NCBI GenBank assembly: GCA_023151315.1
Contig: JAKLJE010000010.1
Coordinates: 86,861 to 150,860, forward strand
Source of the DNA: Bacteroidia bacterium
Lineage (GTDB): Bacteria > Bacteroidota > Bacteroidia > Palsa-965
Length of the DNA: 64,000 bases
Direction: 5' to 3'
The notes beneath the pieces are model-generated. The model worked only from the letters and a program-made list of their open reading frames with translations. It did not search any database and was not told the origin of the DNA. Below, piece by piece: positions 9,700-18,280 of the stretch. Position numbers and translations under genes: made by a program. Positions within the stretch are counted from its first letter, which is position 1; each line of letters begins with the position of its first letter.

Positions 9700-11130
9700 T
9701 TACTGGATGCTGAGTTTCTTTTCGAGCTCATCGATGTAAGCTCTGAATCTCTTGTCAGTGTCCATCAGGTTGTTTACGGTACGGCAAGCATGTAATACTG
9801 TCGCGTGATCTTTACCTCCGCAGTGCATTCCGATTGTTGCCAGAGAAGATTTGGTCATGCTCTTGGCAAAGTACATTGCAATCTGACGAGCCTGAACCAC
9901 TTCGCGCTTGCGGGTTTTGCTCTTGAGCAATTCGATTGGCAGATCGAAGTAATCACATACCACTTTCTGGATGTAATCGATAGAAACTTCGCGTGCCGTA
10001 TTCTTCACAAACTTGTCGATCATCTGTTTCGCGAGATCCAGAGTGATGGCTTTCTTGTTGAGGGAAGCCTGAGCAAGGAGTGAAATGTAAGCGCCTTCGA
10101 GTTCGCGGATATTTGTTGTAATGCTGTAAGCGAGGTATTCAATTACTTCACGCGGAAGTTCGATGCCGTCGATGTAAAGTTTCTTTTCAAGAATAGCGAT
10201 ACGGGTTTCGAGGCTCGGAACCTGCAGATCAGCAGACAATCCCCATTTGAAACGGGAAAGGAGTCGCTGCTCCATACCCTGCATTTCTACCGGCGGTTTG
10301 TCAGCAGTAAGAACCAGCTGCTTTCCGGTTTGATGAAGGTGGTTGAAGATGTGGAAGAACACATCCTGAGTTTTGTCTTTACCTGCGAAGAACTGAACGT
10401 CATCAATGATCAGAACATCAATCATCTGATAGAAATGAATGAAGTCGTTCTGGTTGTTGTTTTTCACAGCATCAATGAACTGGTGCGTGAATTTCTCTGA
10501 AGAAACGTACAGAACCGTTTTTCCGGGATGGAGATGCTTGATCTGCAAACCGATTGCGTGAGCAAGGTGTGTTTTACCCAAACCTACACCGCCGTAAATA
10601 AGAAGCGGATTGAATGCTGTTCCTCCCGGTTTCTGGGAAACCGCGAATCCAGCAGAGCGTGCAAGGCGATTGCAATCACCCTCTACAAAATTCTCGAAAG
10701 AATAGTTCGCATTGAGTTGCGACTCAACGTTTACTTTCTTCAGACCCGGGATAATGAACGGGTTACGGATTGTATTCTTATTGAGATCAATCGGCATTGC
10801 AACCGATGGATTCTTCACATCCTTACGATTGGACGTAGGGATTTTTACTGTGTACGGTTTTGTATTGCTGAAAGAGTTTTCCATGATAATGGAATACTCC
10901 AGCTTTCCTTCAGTACCAAGCTCCTTGCGGATGGTTTTCTTAAGTAGCGTAATGTAATGCTCTTCCAGCCATTCGTAAAAGAACTGACTTGGAACCTGAA
11001 TTGTAAGAATGTTACCGTTTAGCTTAAGAGGTTTGATCGGATCAAACCAAGTCTTAAAGCTTTGAGCACTTACATTGTCTCTGATTACGTTTAAACAGCT
11101 TTCCCAAACTTTTTCGTGTGTTTTCTCCAT
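9700..11130 (-). CDS. dnaA: Chromosomal replication initiator DnaA
   Basis: A 476-residue AAA+ initiator that binds DnaA boxes at the origin and opens DNA. ATG 11130 (MEKTHEKVWESCLNVIRDN) is chosen because it matches the conserved domain I start; the frame continues upstream without homology. Domain I covers about 1-90, a linker to 130, then the AAA+ core with Walker A GGVGLGKTHLA near 180 and Walker B VLIIDDVQFFAGK near 240, sensor motifs LSRFKWGL near 295, and the C-terminal DNA-binding domain with the DnaA signature GGKDHATVLHA near 440. Monocistronic, followed by a strong terminator. The AT-rich 5' region (11239-11376) lacks visible DnaA boxes, so an adjacent origin is not supported. Confidence 0.97.
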   Translation of the reverse strand: MEKTHEKVWESCLNVIRDNVSAQSFKTWFDPIKPLKLNGNILTIQVPSQFFYEWLEEHYITLLKKTIRKELGTEGKLEYSIIMENSFSNTKPYTVKIPTSNRKDVKNPSVAMPIDLNKNTIRNPFIIPGLKKVNVESQLNANYSFENFVEGDCNRLARSAGFAVSQKPGGTAFNPLLIYGGVGLGKTHLAHAIGLQIKHLHPGKTVLYVSSEKFTHQFIDAVKNNNQNDFIHFYQMIDVLIIDDVQFFAGKDKTQDVFFHIFNHLHQTGKQLVLTADKPPVEMQGMEQRLLSRFKWGLSADLQVPSLETRIAILEKKLYIDGIELPREVIEYLAYSITTNIRELEGAYISLLAQASLNKKAITLDLAKQMIDKFVKNTAREVSIDYIQKVVCDYFDLPIELLKSKTRKREVVQARQIAMYFAKSMTKSSLATIGMHCGGKDHATVLHACRTVNNLMDTDKRFRAYIDELEKKLSIQ

Positions 11131-11376
11131 TCTTAATTTCTCCACCGGTAATAGGGTTCTTATATCTTGTGTGTGTGTGATCTTTAATCGTGTCCCAAAA
11201 TTATTATTTCGCGACAACCCACCAATTTTTTTCAACAAAAAAAACTTAGAAAAAATTTCTCAGCGATTTGCATAATTGATTGCTTTCACAGTTCCGCATT
11301 TTAGCGACTTTTTTCTCTAGCGAAAAATCGTTTTTTCAATTTTCCAAATTTTAATTGGAAATATTTCCGGGAAATT

Positions 11377-12315
11377 TCACCCTACGGATTGAATCGGCGA
11401 ACTCGCAGCGGTAATTTTTTTGTTACGCGATTTTTTATCAGTGAAAATTTCAATTTTCCCTAAGCGGATTCCTGCCCAACCAACCTGTGTAACTACAACT
11501 GATTCATTCTCACGGTTTCGAACTGTCACTGGATTTTCCAGCAGCGTATGCGTGTGTCCTCCAATGATAATATCAATGCCGCGCGACTTTTTCGCCAGCA
11601 CCATATCGCTCACTTTGTCGTTCTCGTACTTGTAACCGAGGTGTGAAAGACAAACCACCACATCGCACTTTTGATTGTCTCTCAGTTCTTTCACCATTTC
11701 TGCTGATTTCACAATAGGATCTGTGTAAACAGTCTTGCCGTACAAGCGACTGTCAACGAGGCCAGCCATTTCAATTCCCAATCCAAACACTCCGATTTTC
11801 ACACCGTCCATTACAAAAACTTTGTACGGCTGTGTTTTGCCTTCCATTGGCGTTCCTGTGAAATCGTAGTTTGCACACAACAACGGAAACGTCGCATGTT
11901 GCATTTGTTTTGCCAGGTTGTCAAGTCCGCCGTCGAAGTCGTGATTACCAATAGCAGAGGCATCATATCCCATAGCAGACATCAACTTGATTTCCGCTTC
12001 TCCACCGTACATGTTGAAGTAGGGAGTTCCTTGAAAAATATCTCCGGCATCAAGCACAAGAACATTTTTCTCCTGAGCGCGGATTTGTTTGATCATTGCC
12101 GCGCGTCTCTCAACGCCTCCGAGTCCGGCAAACTTCGGATCATTCGCAGGGAAGGGCTCTAGATGACTGTGGACATCGTTGGTGTGAAGAATCACAACCT
12201 TCACTTTCTCTTCCGGTTTTTCCATTTTCCGGAAAGCAGAAGTCAGTGTTCCCAGTCCGAACAACGCTCCGGCACCGGTAAGTGTGCGAATGAAATCTCT
12301 TCTACTTTGTTTCAT
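11377..12315 (-). CDS. 5'-nucleotidase/UshA-type metallophosphatase domain protein
   Basis: A 312-residue periplasmic-type phosphoesterase equal to the N-terminal half of UshA. Start at ATG 12315 gives MKQSRRDFIRTLTGAG, a twin-arginine-like leader (SRRDFIR). Metal-binding motifs run in order: HTNDVHSHLEP near 50, DAGDIFQGTPYF near 95, AIGNHDFDGG near 130, LSHLG near 220 and GGHTHTLLENP near 255. The nucleoside-binding C-terminal domain is not in this protein but is encoded just upstream (12302-13093), overlapping by 14 bases, so both are translated from one mRNA and probably act together on nucleotides or nucleotide sugars. Confidence 0.85.
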   Translation of the reverse strand: MKQSRRDFIRTLTGAGALFGLGTLTSAFRKMEKPEEKVKVVILHTNDVHSHLEPFPANDPKFAGLGGVERRAAMIKQIRAQEKNVLVLDAGDIFQGTPYFNMYGGEAEIKLMSAMGYDASAIGNHDFDGGLDNLAKQMQHATFPLLCANYDFTGTPMEGKTQPYKVFVMDGVKIGVFGLGIEMAGLVDSRLYGKTVYTDPIVKSAEMVKELRDNQKCDVVVCLSHLGYKYENDKVSDMVLAKKSRGIDIIIGGHTHTLLENPVTVRNRENESVVVTQVGWAGIRLGKIEIFTDKKSRNKKITAASSPIQSVG

Positions 12316-13093
12316 AATAGATTCTGCCGTCAAGCGCAGGTGTTACTGATTTATTCTGACGAGTGAGTTCCAGGAAATGCTCAATGATAGCATCACGGAT
12401 TTTTAATCCGGTTGTTTCCGTTTTGATCGGGTCTTTCAGGAACGACATCTTATCGCCGCCATTGGCCAGATAATCGGAAGTGATGATTTTATAAGTCTTG
12501 GTGCTGTCGAATGCTACTCCCTGAATCAAAACATTTCCCGGAGTACGGTCTGCTTTGATTCCCATTTTCATTCCTGCAACCGGTACTCCGCCGGATGCGG
12601 CAACATACTTCAGCAGTTCGAACATTTTCTGTCCGGAAATTGTAACGACAACAATTTCATTTTCGAAAGGCATGAGCTCGAAAATGTTCCCACGTGTGAT
12701 ATTTCCCTGCGGCAATGAAGAACGCAGACCGCCGTTGTTCAGAATGCACACTTGTGCCGGTGTAGTATTTTCTGTCTTGGTGTATGCATAATTACCTGAA
12801 TTCAGAACAACATCAGCAACAAAATTACCGAGCAGAGTTTCTGATTTTTCTCTCTCCTTGGGCATAGCCGCAGTTGTTGTACCGATAACAACATTCATAA
12901 TGCTGTCCATCCCGGTTTTATAGGGAGTGAGAATGGAACTGATCACGGAATCATTCTGTTGTACCGACGAATTCATTTCCACGGTACCGGGCGTGATTGC
13001 AGTGATATGTGTTTTTCTGTGACAGCCGCTTACTTCGATAATTAATAAGGCGAACAGGAACAGAGGGAGTATGCGTAATGGTTTCATTGACAT
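12302..13093 (-). CDS. 5'-nucleotidase C-terminal-domain lipoprotein
   Basis: A 263-residue lipoprotein (lipobox VSGC near residue 24) that matches only the C-terminal substrate-binding domain of UshA: NNGGLRSSLPQGNITRG near 130-146, FELMPFENEIVVVTISG near 150 and SDYLANGGDKMSFL near 215. The catalytic metal site is in the partner gene downstream. The start at 13093 is favoured over ATG 13087 because a promoter element TAAACTTG (13098-13105) ends exactly four bases before it, as at seven other genes in the window. First gene of the two-gene unit. Confidence 0.85.
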   Translation of the reverse strand: MSMKPLRILPLFLFALLIIEVSGCHRKTHITAITPGTVEMNSSVQQNDSVISSILTPYKTGMDSIMNVVIGTTTAAMPKEREKSETLLGNFVADVVLNSGNYAYTKTENTTPAQVCILNNGGLRSSLPQGNITRGNIFELMPFENEIVVVTISGQKMFELLKYVAASGGVPVAGMKMGIKADRTPGNVLIQGVAFDSTKTYKIITSDYLANGGDKMSFLKDPIKTETTGLKIRDAIIEHFLELTRQNKSVTPALDGRIYYETK

Positions 13094-13097
13094 ATCA

Positions 13098-13105
13098 CAA
13101 GTTTA
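13098..13105 (-). promoter_or_regulatory. Leaderless promoter of the nucleotidase C-domain gene
   Basis: TAAACTTG, then TGAT, then the ATG: the element ends four bases before the start codon, predicting that transcription begins at or within one base of the A of ATG. Confidence 0.5.
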
Positions 13106-13184
13106 ACGAATTCCGCTGAGAGATTGGGGCAGGTTTTGTTGTATTTCCGTTAATAGATTTAAAATCTGAAATCGAAAACCTTGT

Positions 13185-13192
13185 TAACTTCG
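13185..13192 (+). promoter_or_regulatory. -7 promoter element of the thioesterase gene
   Basis: TAACTTCG matches TAnnTTYG and would give a leader of about 12 bases before ATG 13209, in contrast to the leaderless arrangement of neighbouring genes with nearly the same element. Confidence 0.45.
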
Positions 13193-13208
13193 ACAAAAAA
13201 AATACTGC

Positions 13209-13619
13209 ATGTTCACAGCTGAAACATCAATGCGCGTTCGTTACGGTGAAACCGACAGAATGGGTTATGCTTATTACGGCAATTACGCTGAGTATTACGA
13301 AGTAGGAAGGGTGGAAGCCTTACGCAAATTGGGATGGAATTATAAGGAGATGGAAGACAGCGGTATTCTTTTGCCGGTTTATACTTTCAGTATTAAATAT
13401 CTGAAGCCTTCATTTTATGATGATCTGCTCATCGTGAAAACAATGATCAAGGAAATGCCGCGCACGCGAATTCGTTTTGACTACGAAATGTACAATGAGA
13501 AAGGGGATAAACTGAATGAAGGCGAAACTACGCTTGTATTTGTGGATGCAGCTTCTAAACGTCCGTGTGGTGCTCCCGATGAATTTCTCGAGGCATTGAA
13601 GCCTTACTTTACGTCGTAG
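13209..13619 (+). CDS. Acyl-CoA thioesterase, 4HBT/YbgC family
   Basis: A 136-residue hot-dog-fold thioesterase that hydrolyses acyl-CoA. The signature RVRYGETDRMGYAYYGNYAEYYEVGR at residues 8-33 contains the catalytic Asp (in ETDRMG) followed by the active-site loop, and VFVDAASKRPCGAP at the end is family-typical. Cytosolic. It stands alone and converges on the yigZ-like gene, overlapping it by 11 bases at the 3' ends. Confidence 0.88.
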   Translation: MFTAETSMRVRYGETDRMGYAYYGNYAEYYEVGRVEALRKLGWNYKEMEDSGILLPVYTFSIKYLKPSFYDDLLIVKTMIKEMPRTRIRFDYEMYNEKGDKLNEGETTLVFVDAASKRPCGAPDEFLEALKPYFTS

Positions 13620-14223
13620 CGAGCCAGGAGATTTTTACTGTTCCTGACTGACGTAATTTTTCAGTCACTGAATCCGCTTCCGATTTTCTTACACTGAATT
13701 CCAGGCTGCAATCAAGTTCAAAGTTCTGATTCCATTGTTTCAGATCGTGATCCTTCAGGATTTTCATGACATCATTCATCGCAGCGTATTCAAATTGCAA
13801 TGAATATATTTCCATGATCTGTTTCTCAACTACAGTTGCATTTCCTATTGCTTCAATTGCAGCCTGCTTGTAAGCATTAATCAATCCGCTGACACCAAGA
13901 AGTGTTCCTCCGAAATATCGAACCACCACAATCAATACATTAGTAATACCGGTGGACAGTATTTGGTTGTATATAGGTTTTCCTGCGGTGCCTGAAGGTT
14001 CACCGTCATCATTCGCACGATAAGATGCTCCGTCTGCTCCCAGGCGCCAGGCATAACAATGGTGTCGCGCTCCGTGATGTTCTTTGCGGAGTTCACTCAG
14101 CTTTGCCGAAATTTCTTCCTGAGAATTTACAGGGAAGATATATCCGATGAATCTGCTGCCTCTGTCGCGGAAAACTCCTTCTGCCGGTGACGCAATTGTT
14201 TTGTATGTGTCGTCGAAAAGCAT
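13609..14223 (-). CDS. YigZ/IMPACT family protein
   Basis: A 204-residue protein of the UPF0029/IMPACT (YigZ) family. The family core is SRFIGYIFPVNS near 27, then GARHHCYAWRLG near 58 and the signature NDDGEPSGTAGKPI near 78, and VVVRYFGGTLLGVSGLINAY near 105. The role is uncertain; the IMPACT domain is linked to translation control in eukaryotes. ATG 14223 overlaps the stop of the EamA gene (TGATG), so the start is fixed by coupling; a longer frame reading to 14343 lies inside that gene and is a shadow. Confidence 0.85.
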   Translation of the reverse strand: MLFDDTYKTIASPAEGVFRDRGSRFIGYIFPVNSQEEISAKLSELRKEHHGARHHCYAWRLGADGASYRANDDGEPSGTAGKPIYNQILSTGITNVLIVVVRYFGGTLLGVSGLINAYKQAAIEAIGNATVVEKQIMEIYSLQFEYAAMNDVMKILKDHDLKQWNQNFELDCSLEFSVRKSEADSVTEKLRQSGTVKISWLATT

Positions 14224-15089
14224 CAGGCAAACGCAATTATTGCAATGGCGATTACGGAAAGTAATATACCTCCCCAATTGACCAGAGAAAGTTTTTCTTT
14301 GAAAAGAATCACAGCGCCGATTGCTGAGCAAAGCACGATACACATATTGTTGAGCGGATATAGTACTGACGACTGCAAGATGTCTGCTTCAAGGGCTTTT
14401 GTAATGGCATAAATGGAAAAGTAATTGGGCACTCCCAGAATGATTCCTCCGGCAATGCTGCGCAAGGTGATTTTTTCAGACGCTCGAATACTGCGCGCAA
14501 TTACAATGGTAAGTCCGATTACAAACGCAGAAAGAAAAGCGGCAGACAGAAGAAAAGGAATGATATGTGGAGCAGTTACACTTTTCTGCAGATGATTGAC
14601 GAGCGCATCAATGATTCCGCTTCCGGCAAAAATCAAAGCCGGATAGAACAGATAGCGCAGATTCAGTTTGCCTCCGTCAGAACGTTGTGACGTGAGCCAC
14701 ACTGCGGCAAGAGCCAGAACGATACCGGCAATTTTGATATAACTCAGTTGCTCACTGTAAAGAAATACTGCTGCTGCAATCGGAATCACCACAGACATTT
14801 TGTTTGCAACTGTTGCAATGGAAATTCCTGACGTCTGTGCAGTTTTTGCAATGATGAAAAATATGGAGATGAACAGTGCTCCTAGAACAAAAGGAATCCA
14901 GAATACATTACCGGTTCCTGCCGTTACTTCGTCGAAGGCCGGAACATCTTTAAGCAGTAGGCCGGTTGTTCCTGCTATTGCATAGTTTACAACAATGCCA
15001 TGCAGCGTATTCACTCCGTAGCGTTCAAATCCTTTCAGGATGAGCAACAGCAATGTATTTGTAAGAATACTGATCAGCAGCCAGATCAT
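14223..15089 (-). CDS. EamA/DMT-family transporter
   Basis: A 288-residue inner-membrane protein with ten predicted hydrophobic helices arranged as two five-helix EamA repeats, the architecture of drug/metabolite exporters. The first begins MIWLLISILTNTLLLLI and the last ends with VNWGGILLSVIAIAIIAFA. Substrate unknown. It sits between ribD (four-base overlap ATGA at 15086-15089) and the yigZ-like gene, all in one operon driven by the ribD promoter. Confidence 0.8.
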   Translation of the reverse strand: MIWLLISILTNTLLLLILKGFERYGVNTLHGIVVNYAIAGTTGLLLKDVPAFDEVTAGTGNVFWIPFVLGALFISIFFIIAKTAQTSGISIATVANKMSVVIPIAAAVFLYSEQLSYIKIAGIVLALAAVWLTSQRSDGGKLNLRYLFYPALIFAGSGIIDALVNHLQKSVTAPHIIPFLLSAAFLSAFVIGLTIVIARSIRASEKITLRSIAGGIILGVPNYFSIYAITKALEADILQSSVLYPLNNMCIVLCSAIGAVILFKEKLSLVNWGGILLSVIAIAIIAFA

Positions 15090-16132
15090 TGCTTATTGCG
15101 GTAGAAGATTTTCACCATGTCAGTTCCGGAATGAAACGACTCCGTTGCAGCATAAGGAAATTCCGGAGCCGGAACACCTTGTCTGAGTTCGGCAGAAGCA
15201 TAGAACACGCGCGCCTCATCCCACAATCCGGTTTCAACAAACTGTTTGAGAATGGCAGCGCCGCCTTCAACGAGAACTGATTGCAATCTGCGTTCATTCA
15301 ATTCTGCCAATGCTTGTCCCAAAGGATTCTCATCGAAGTCTATGCAAACGAATTCCGCCCATTCCGTGGTGTAATTCTTTTCTGCATTGAAAACTATGGT
15401 TGGCGCACTTCCATCAAGAATTGCCGCGCTGTGCGGTATTCTGCCTCTGCGATCGAAAGTGACGCGTACTGGATTTGTTCCTGTTACATGTCGTACAGTA
15501 AGTCGAGGATTATCGGCCAGCACAGTATTCGTTCCCACCATTATTGCGGCTTCATCTGCGCGCCACTGATGTGAAAGTTTCAGAGAGTCGGCACTGCTGA
15601 TACCTGCAGGAGAAGGATTCTCTTCCGATCGCACGTGATCAATGAATCCATCTGCAGACTGCGCCCATTTGAGTATTACATACGGGCGTTGTTCTTTCAT
15701 TGAGGTAATGAATCTTCTGTTCAGAAACAAAGAAGCTTCTTCTTCAATACCGATTTTAACGTCAACACCGGCTTCAATCAGTTTGCGAACACCTTTCCCG
15801 CGAACCAATGGATTAGGGTCCTGACATCCGATCACTACGTACGGTATCTTTTTCTCGATTATAAGATCCGCGCACGGAGGTGTTTTCCCGAAGTGGGCGC
15901 AAGGCTCCAGATTAACGTAAAGTGTGGATTCGTGCAGCAATTCAGGATGCAGGCAATTATTGATTGCATCCGCTTCAGCGTGTGGTCCACCATATTGACG
16001 GTGCCAGCCTTCGGCAATGCGTTTGTCGTTGTGAACAATAACGCATCCAACCATAGGATTAGGAGCTACCCAGCCCATTCCGTGCTGAGCCAGTTCCAGG
16101 CAGCGTTTCATATGTAAATTATGACCGGTCAT
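15086..16132 (-). CDS. ribD: Bifunctional riboflavin deaminase/reductase RibD
   Basis: A 348-residue enzyme catalysing the second and third steps of riboflavin synthesis: deamination of the diaminohydroxy-pyrimidine ribotide and NADPH reduction of its ribose. The N-terminal deaminase domain carries HAEADAI near 50 and PCAHFGKTPPCADLI near 77 (zinc His and two Cys); the C-terminal reductase has KWAQSADGFIDH near 155, MVGTNTVLADNPRLTVR near 200 and VEGGAAILKQF near 290. Start at ATG 16132 is supported by a perfect TAATTTTG element ending four bases before it, making an internal ATG (16111) less likely. First gene of the ribD-eamA-yigZ operon. Confidence 0.95.
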   Translation of the reverse strand: MTGHNLHMKRCLELAQHGMGWVAPNPMVGCVIVHNDKRIAEGWHRQYGGPHAEADAINNCLHPELLHESTLYVNLEPCAHFGKTPPCADLIIEKKIPYVVIGCQDPNPLVRGKGVRKLIEAGVDVKIGIEEEASLFLNRRFITSMKEQRPYVILKWAQSADGFIDHVRSEENPSPAGISSADSLKLSHQWRADEAAIMVGTNTVLADNPRLTVRHVTGTNPVRVTFDRRGRIPHSAAILDGSAPTIVFNAEKNYTTEWAEFVCIDFDENPLGQALAELNERRLQSVLVEGGAAILKQFVETGLWDEARVFYASAELRQGVPAPEFPYAATESFHSGTDMVKIFYRNKQ

Positions 16133-16136
16133 CGAA

Positions 16137-16144
16137 CAAAATTA
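16137..16144 (-). promoter_or_regulatory. Leaderless promoter of ribD
   Basis: TAATTTTG, perfect for TAnnTTTG, then TTCG, then ATG. Only four bases separate element and start codon. Confidence 0.6.
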
Positions 16145-16185
16145 CATCTATTCGACGGTATTGAGTTTCGATGGCGTGAGATTAT

Positions 16186-16193
16186 TATTTTTG
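16186..16193 (+). promoter_or_regulatory. -7 element of the acidic pRiA4b-like gene
   Basis: TATTTTTG, perfect match, about 20 bases before ATG 16214. It supports that start against the in-frame ATG at 16121, which lies upstream of the element. Confidence 0.5.
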
Positions 16194-16213
16194 CTGCGAG
16201 ACAATTCACCATT

Positions 16214-16894
16214 ATGGCAGTATATCGTTTCCGTGCAGTGTTTGAGGATAATGAGGATGTTATCCGCGAGATTGAGATTCAGGGTAAGCAAACCTATTTG
16301 CAATTGCATACCGCAATTCAGGAAGCAATTGGTTTTGACGGTACAAAAGAGGCATCGTTTTTCATGAGCGATGACTATTGGAGAAAGGGGATGGAAATCA
16401 CCAACCGTAATCTGGCGACCGATGACGACGATGATGATGATTACCGTCGCCCTAAGAAGAATCCTGTGAAGGCGGCTAAGGATACACGTATTGCTGACGT
16501 GATTGACGATCCGCACCAGAAACTTATATACGTGTTCGATCCTGCTGTTAAATGGACTTTGCTCATTGAATTGGTGCGCATTGTTCAGGATGAACCTAAA
16601 GTTGTTTATCCGCGTACCGTAAAATCTGCAGGCGCTGCTCCTAAACAATACAAAACTGTTATCGCACCTCCGGTTGATGAAGATGATGATGAGGAGGACG
16701 ATGAGGATAAGAAGGCACGAGAGAAGCTGTTTGTTGCGGAAGAGGAGTATGATGAGAATGCAGCAGAAGGCGCCGAGGAGGATGAAGGAGGCACTGAAAC
16801 GGATGATTCTTCAGATGAATCCGGAGAGGAAGGAGAAGAAGGAGAAGACGCTGCTGAAGAGTTCGGCTCTGAAGGCGATCAAGACGACTATTAA
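16214..16894 (+). CDS. pRiA4b ORF-3-like protein with acidic tail
   Basis: A 226-residue cytosolic protein. Residues 1-145 resemble the plasmid pRiA4b ORF-3 family: MAVYRFRAVFEDNEDVIREIEI, YLQLHTAIQEAIGFDG, ASFFMSDDYWRKG and KLIYVFDPAVKWTLLIEL. The remaining 80 residues are extremely acidic and low-complexity, rich in Asp and Glu runs, with another run (DDDDDDD) near residue 75. Function unknown for the family. The stop overlaps the start of miaA (TAATG), so they are co-translated; such linkage to a tRNA-modification gene recurs in Bacteroidota and may be only operonic. Confidence 0.7.
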   Translation: MAVYRFRAVFEDNEDVIREIEIQGKQTYLQLHTAIQEAIGFDGTKEASFFMSDDYWRKGMEITNRNLATDDDDDDDYRRPKKNPVKAAKDTRIADVIDDPHQKLIYVFDPAVKWTLLIELVRIVQDEPKVVYPRTVKSAGAAPKQYKTVIAPPVDEDDDEEDDEDKKAREKLFVAEEEYDENAAEGAEEDEGGTETDDSSDESGEEGEEGEDAAEEFGSEGDQDDY

Positions 16895-17814
16895 TGCGTA
16901 AGCGGCTGTTGATTGTTATTGTTGGACCTACCGGAGTGGGAAAGACGGCTGTGGCAATCAAACTGGCGCAACACTACGGAACAGAAATTGTTTCGGCAGA
17001 TTCCAGACAGTTTTACAAAGAGATTCCGATAGGAACTGCTGCACCTTCACTTGAAGAGATGCAAGGCGTGGTGCATCATTTTATTGGACACCTGAATGTA
17101 AGTGAACCCATGGACGCAGGTAAATGGGCGGAGCAAGCAGAAAAAACTATCGAATCAATTTTTCAATCGAATGATACTGTCATCTGTGCAGGAGGCAGCG
17201 GACTGTATGTGAATGCGCTATTAGGAGGAATGGATGATTTGCCTGAGAGGAATGATGATCTCAGGAAAGAGTTAGAGGATTTATTCGAGAAAGATGGAAT
17301 CGCGGCTCTGCAAGATCGTTTGCGAATACTGGATCCGGAATATTGCGAGATCGTAGATATGAACAATCACAAGCGACTGATACGCGCAATTGAAGTATGC
17401 GAATTGTCTGGTCAGAAATATTCTGAGTTGAGAAAAGGGAAATCGGCGCAGTTACCGTATGCAGTGGTAACAGTAGGTTTGAACATGGAGCGCGAAGAAC
17501 TATATCGACGCATTGATGCCCGTGTGGATATAATGATTGAACAGGGTCTTGAACAGGAGGCGCGTGCAGTAATTAATTATCGTGATAATAACGCGCTCGC
17601 TACCGTTGGTTATCGTGAAATGTTTTCTTACTTCGATGGAGAAATTTCTAGAGACCGCGCAATTGAATTGATAAAGCAGCATTCACGTAATTATGCCAAA
17701 CGACAACTCACCTGGTGGAGAAGAGATGGTGAAGTGAATTGGTTTCACCCTTCACAAGTGAATGAGATCATTGCTCGTTGTGAGGAACTGAGGAATACGG
17801 CGGTTAATCACTGA
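16894..17814 (+). CDS. miaA: tRNA dimethylallyltransferase MiaA
   Basis: A 306-residue enzyme that transfers a dimethylallyl group to N6 of A37 in tRNAs reading U-initial codons. Motifs: P-loop GPTGVGKTAVAIKLA at 10-24, DSRQFYKEIPIGTA near 36, GGSGLYVNALLGG near 100, NNHKRLIRAIEVCE near 155 and YAKRQLTWWRR near 270. ATG at 16894 overlaps the previous stop. It converges with arfB, overlapping by 11 bases. Confidence 0.95.
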   Translation: MRKRLLIVIVGPTGVGKTAVAIKLAQHYGTEIVSADSRQFYKEIPIGTAAPSLEEMQGVVHHFIGHLNVSEPMDAGKWAEQAEKTIESIFQSNDTVICAGGSGLYVNALLGGMDDLPERNDDLRKELEDLFEKDGIAALQDRLRILDPEYCEIVDMNNHKRLIRAIEVCELSGQKYSELRKGKSAQLPYAVVTVGLNMEREELYRRIDARVDIMIEQGLEQEARAVINYRDNNALATVGYREMFSYFDGEISRDRAIELIKQHSRNYAKRQLTWWRRDGEVNWFHPSQVNEIIARCEELRNTAVNH

Positions 17815-18205
17815 TTTTTCTTCGCAGTGATTTGACCTCCGAGCGTTTCTTCTTACTGTCAACACGTTTTTTCTTCGCCGCAGCAGACACTTTAGTAGGT
17901 ACCCGTTTCTTATTCACTTTCAATGCAGCACTGATCAGCTTGTGCAGTTTTTTTACAACGGCTTCCCGATTACCATGCTGACTGCGTGAAGAATCCTCTG
18001 TGACGCGGAGCATGCCGTCATCGCTGATTCTCGATTGCAGTTTATCCGCAATTCTGATTTTCTGTTCAGCAGTAAGTGCTTCAGAGTTACGAAAGTCCCA
18101 GTACAACTCAACACGTGATGAAACTTTGTTTACGTGCTGACCACCTGCACCGCCGGAGCGAACAGCTTTGATGGAATATTCAGAAGGAGGAATACTGAGT
18201 TTCAC
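17804..18205 (-). CDS. arfB: Peptidyl-tRNA hydrolase ArfB (ribosome rescue)
   Basis: A 133-residue class-I release-factor-like protein that hydrolyses peptidyl-tRNA on stalled ribosomes. The GGQ motif is in SGGAGGQHVNKVSSRVEL (residues 18-35) and the C-terminal tail is strongly basic (KKRVPTKVSAAAKKKRVD onward), the part that enters the empty mRNA channel. GTG start at 18205, supported by a perfect TAACTTTG element four bases upstream: a ribosome-rescue factor that itself appears to be translated from a leaderless mRNA. Confidence 0.92.
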   Translation of the reverse strand: MKLSIPPSEYSIKAVRSGGAGGQHVNKVSSRVELYWDFRNSEALTAEQKIRIADKLQSRISDDGMLRVTEDSSRSQHGNREAVVKKLHKLISAALKVNKKRVPTKVSAAAKKKRVDSKKKRSEVKSLRRKISD

Positions 18206-18209
18206 AGGG

Positions 18210-18217
18210 CAAAGTTA
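18210..18217 (-). promoter_or_regulatory. Leaderless promoter of arfB
   Basis: TAACTTTG, then CCCT, then GTG; perfect TAnnTTTG with a four-base gap. Confidence 0.6.
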
Positions 18218-18268
18218 CATCAGCTTTCCTGTAAAGGCAATTAATGCCATTATAAACAGGAATTTGGT

Positions 18269-18276
18269 TAACTTTA
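18269..18276 (+). promoter_or_regulatory. Leaderless promoter of the small exported-protein gene
   Basis: TAACTTTA, then GTAA, then GTG at 18281. Divergent from the arfB promoter 52 bases away, each with the same four-base spacing. Confidence 0.5.
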
Positions 18277-18280
18277 GTAA

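Noticed and set aside
11239..11376. AT-rich stretch beside dnaA as a possible replication origin
   Set aside because: No copies of TTATCCACA-like DnaA boxes and no AT-rich repeat array were seen; in Bacteroidota the origin is often away from dnaA.
16121..16213. Longer start (ATG 16121) for the acidic pRiA4b-like gene
   Set aside because: The extra 31 residues do not match the family, the ATG is part of the palindrome ATGACCGGTCAT that contains the ribD start, and the -7 element lies downstream of it.
16659..16961. Minus-strand frames over the acidic tail of the pRiA4b-like gene
   Set aside because: They are the Ser/Leu/His-rich complement of GAT/GAA repeats, not genes.
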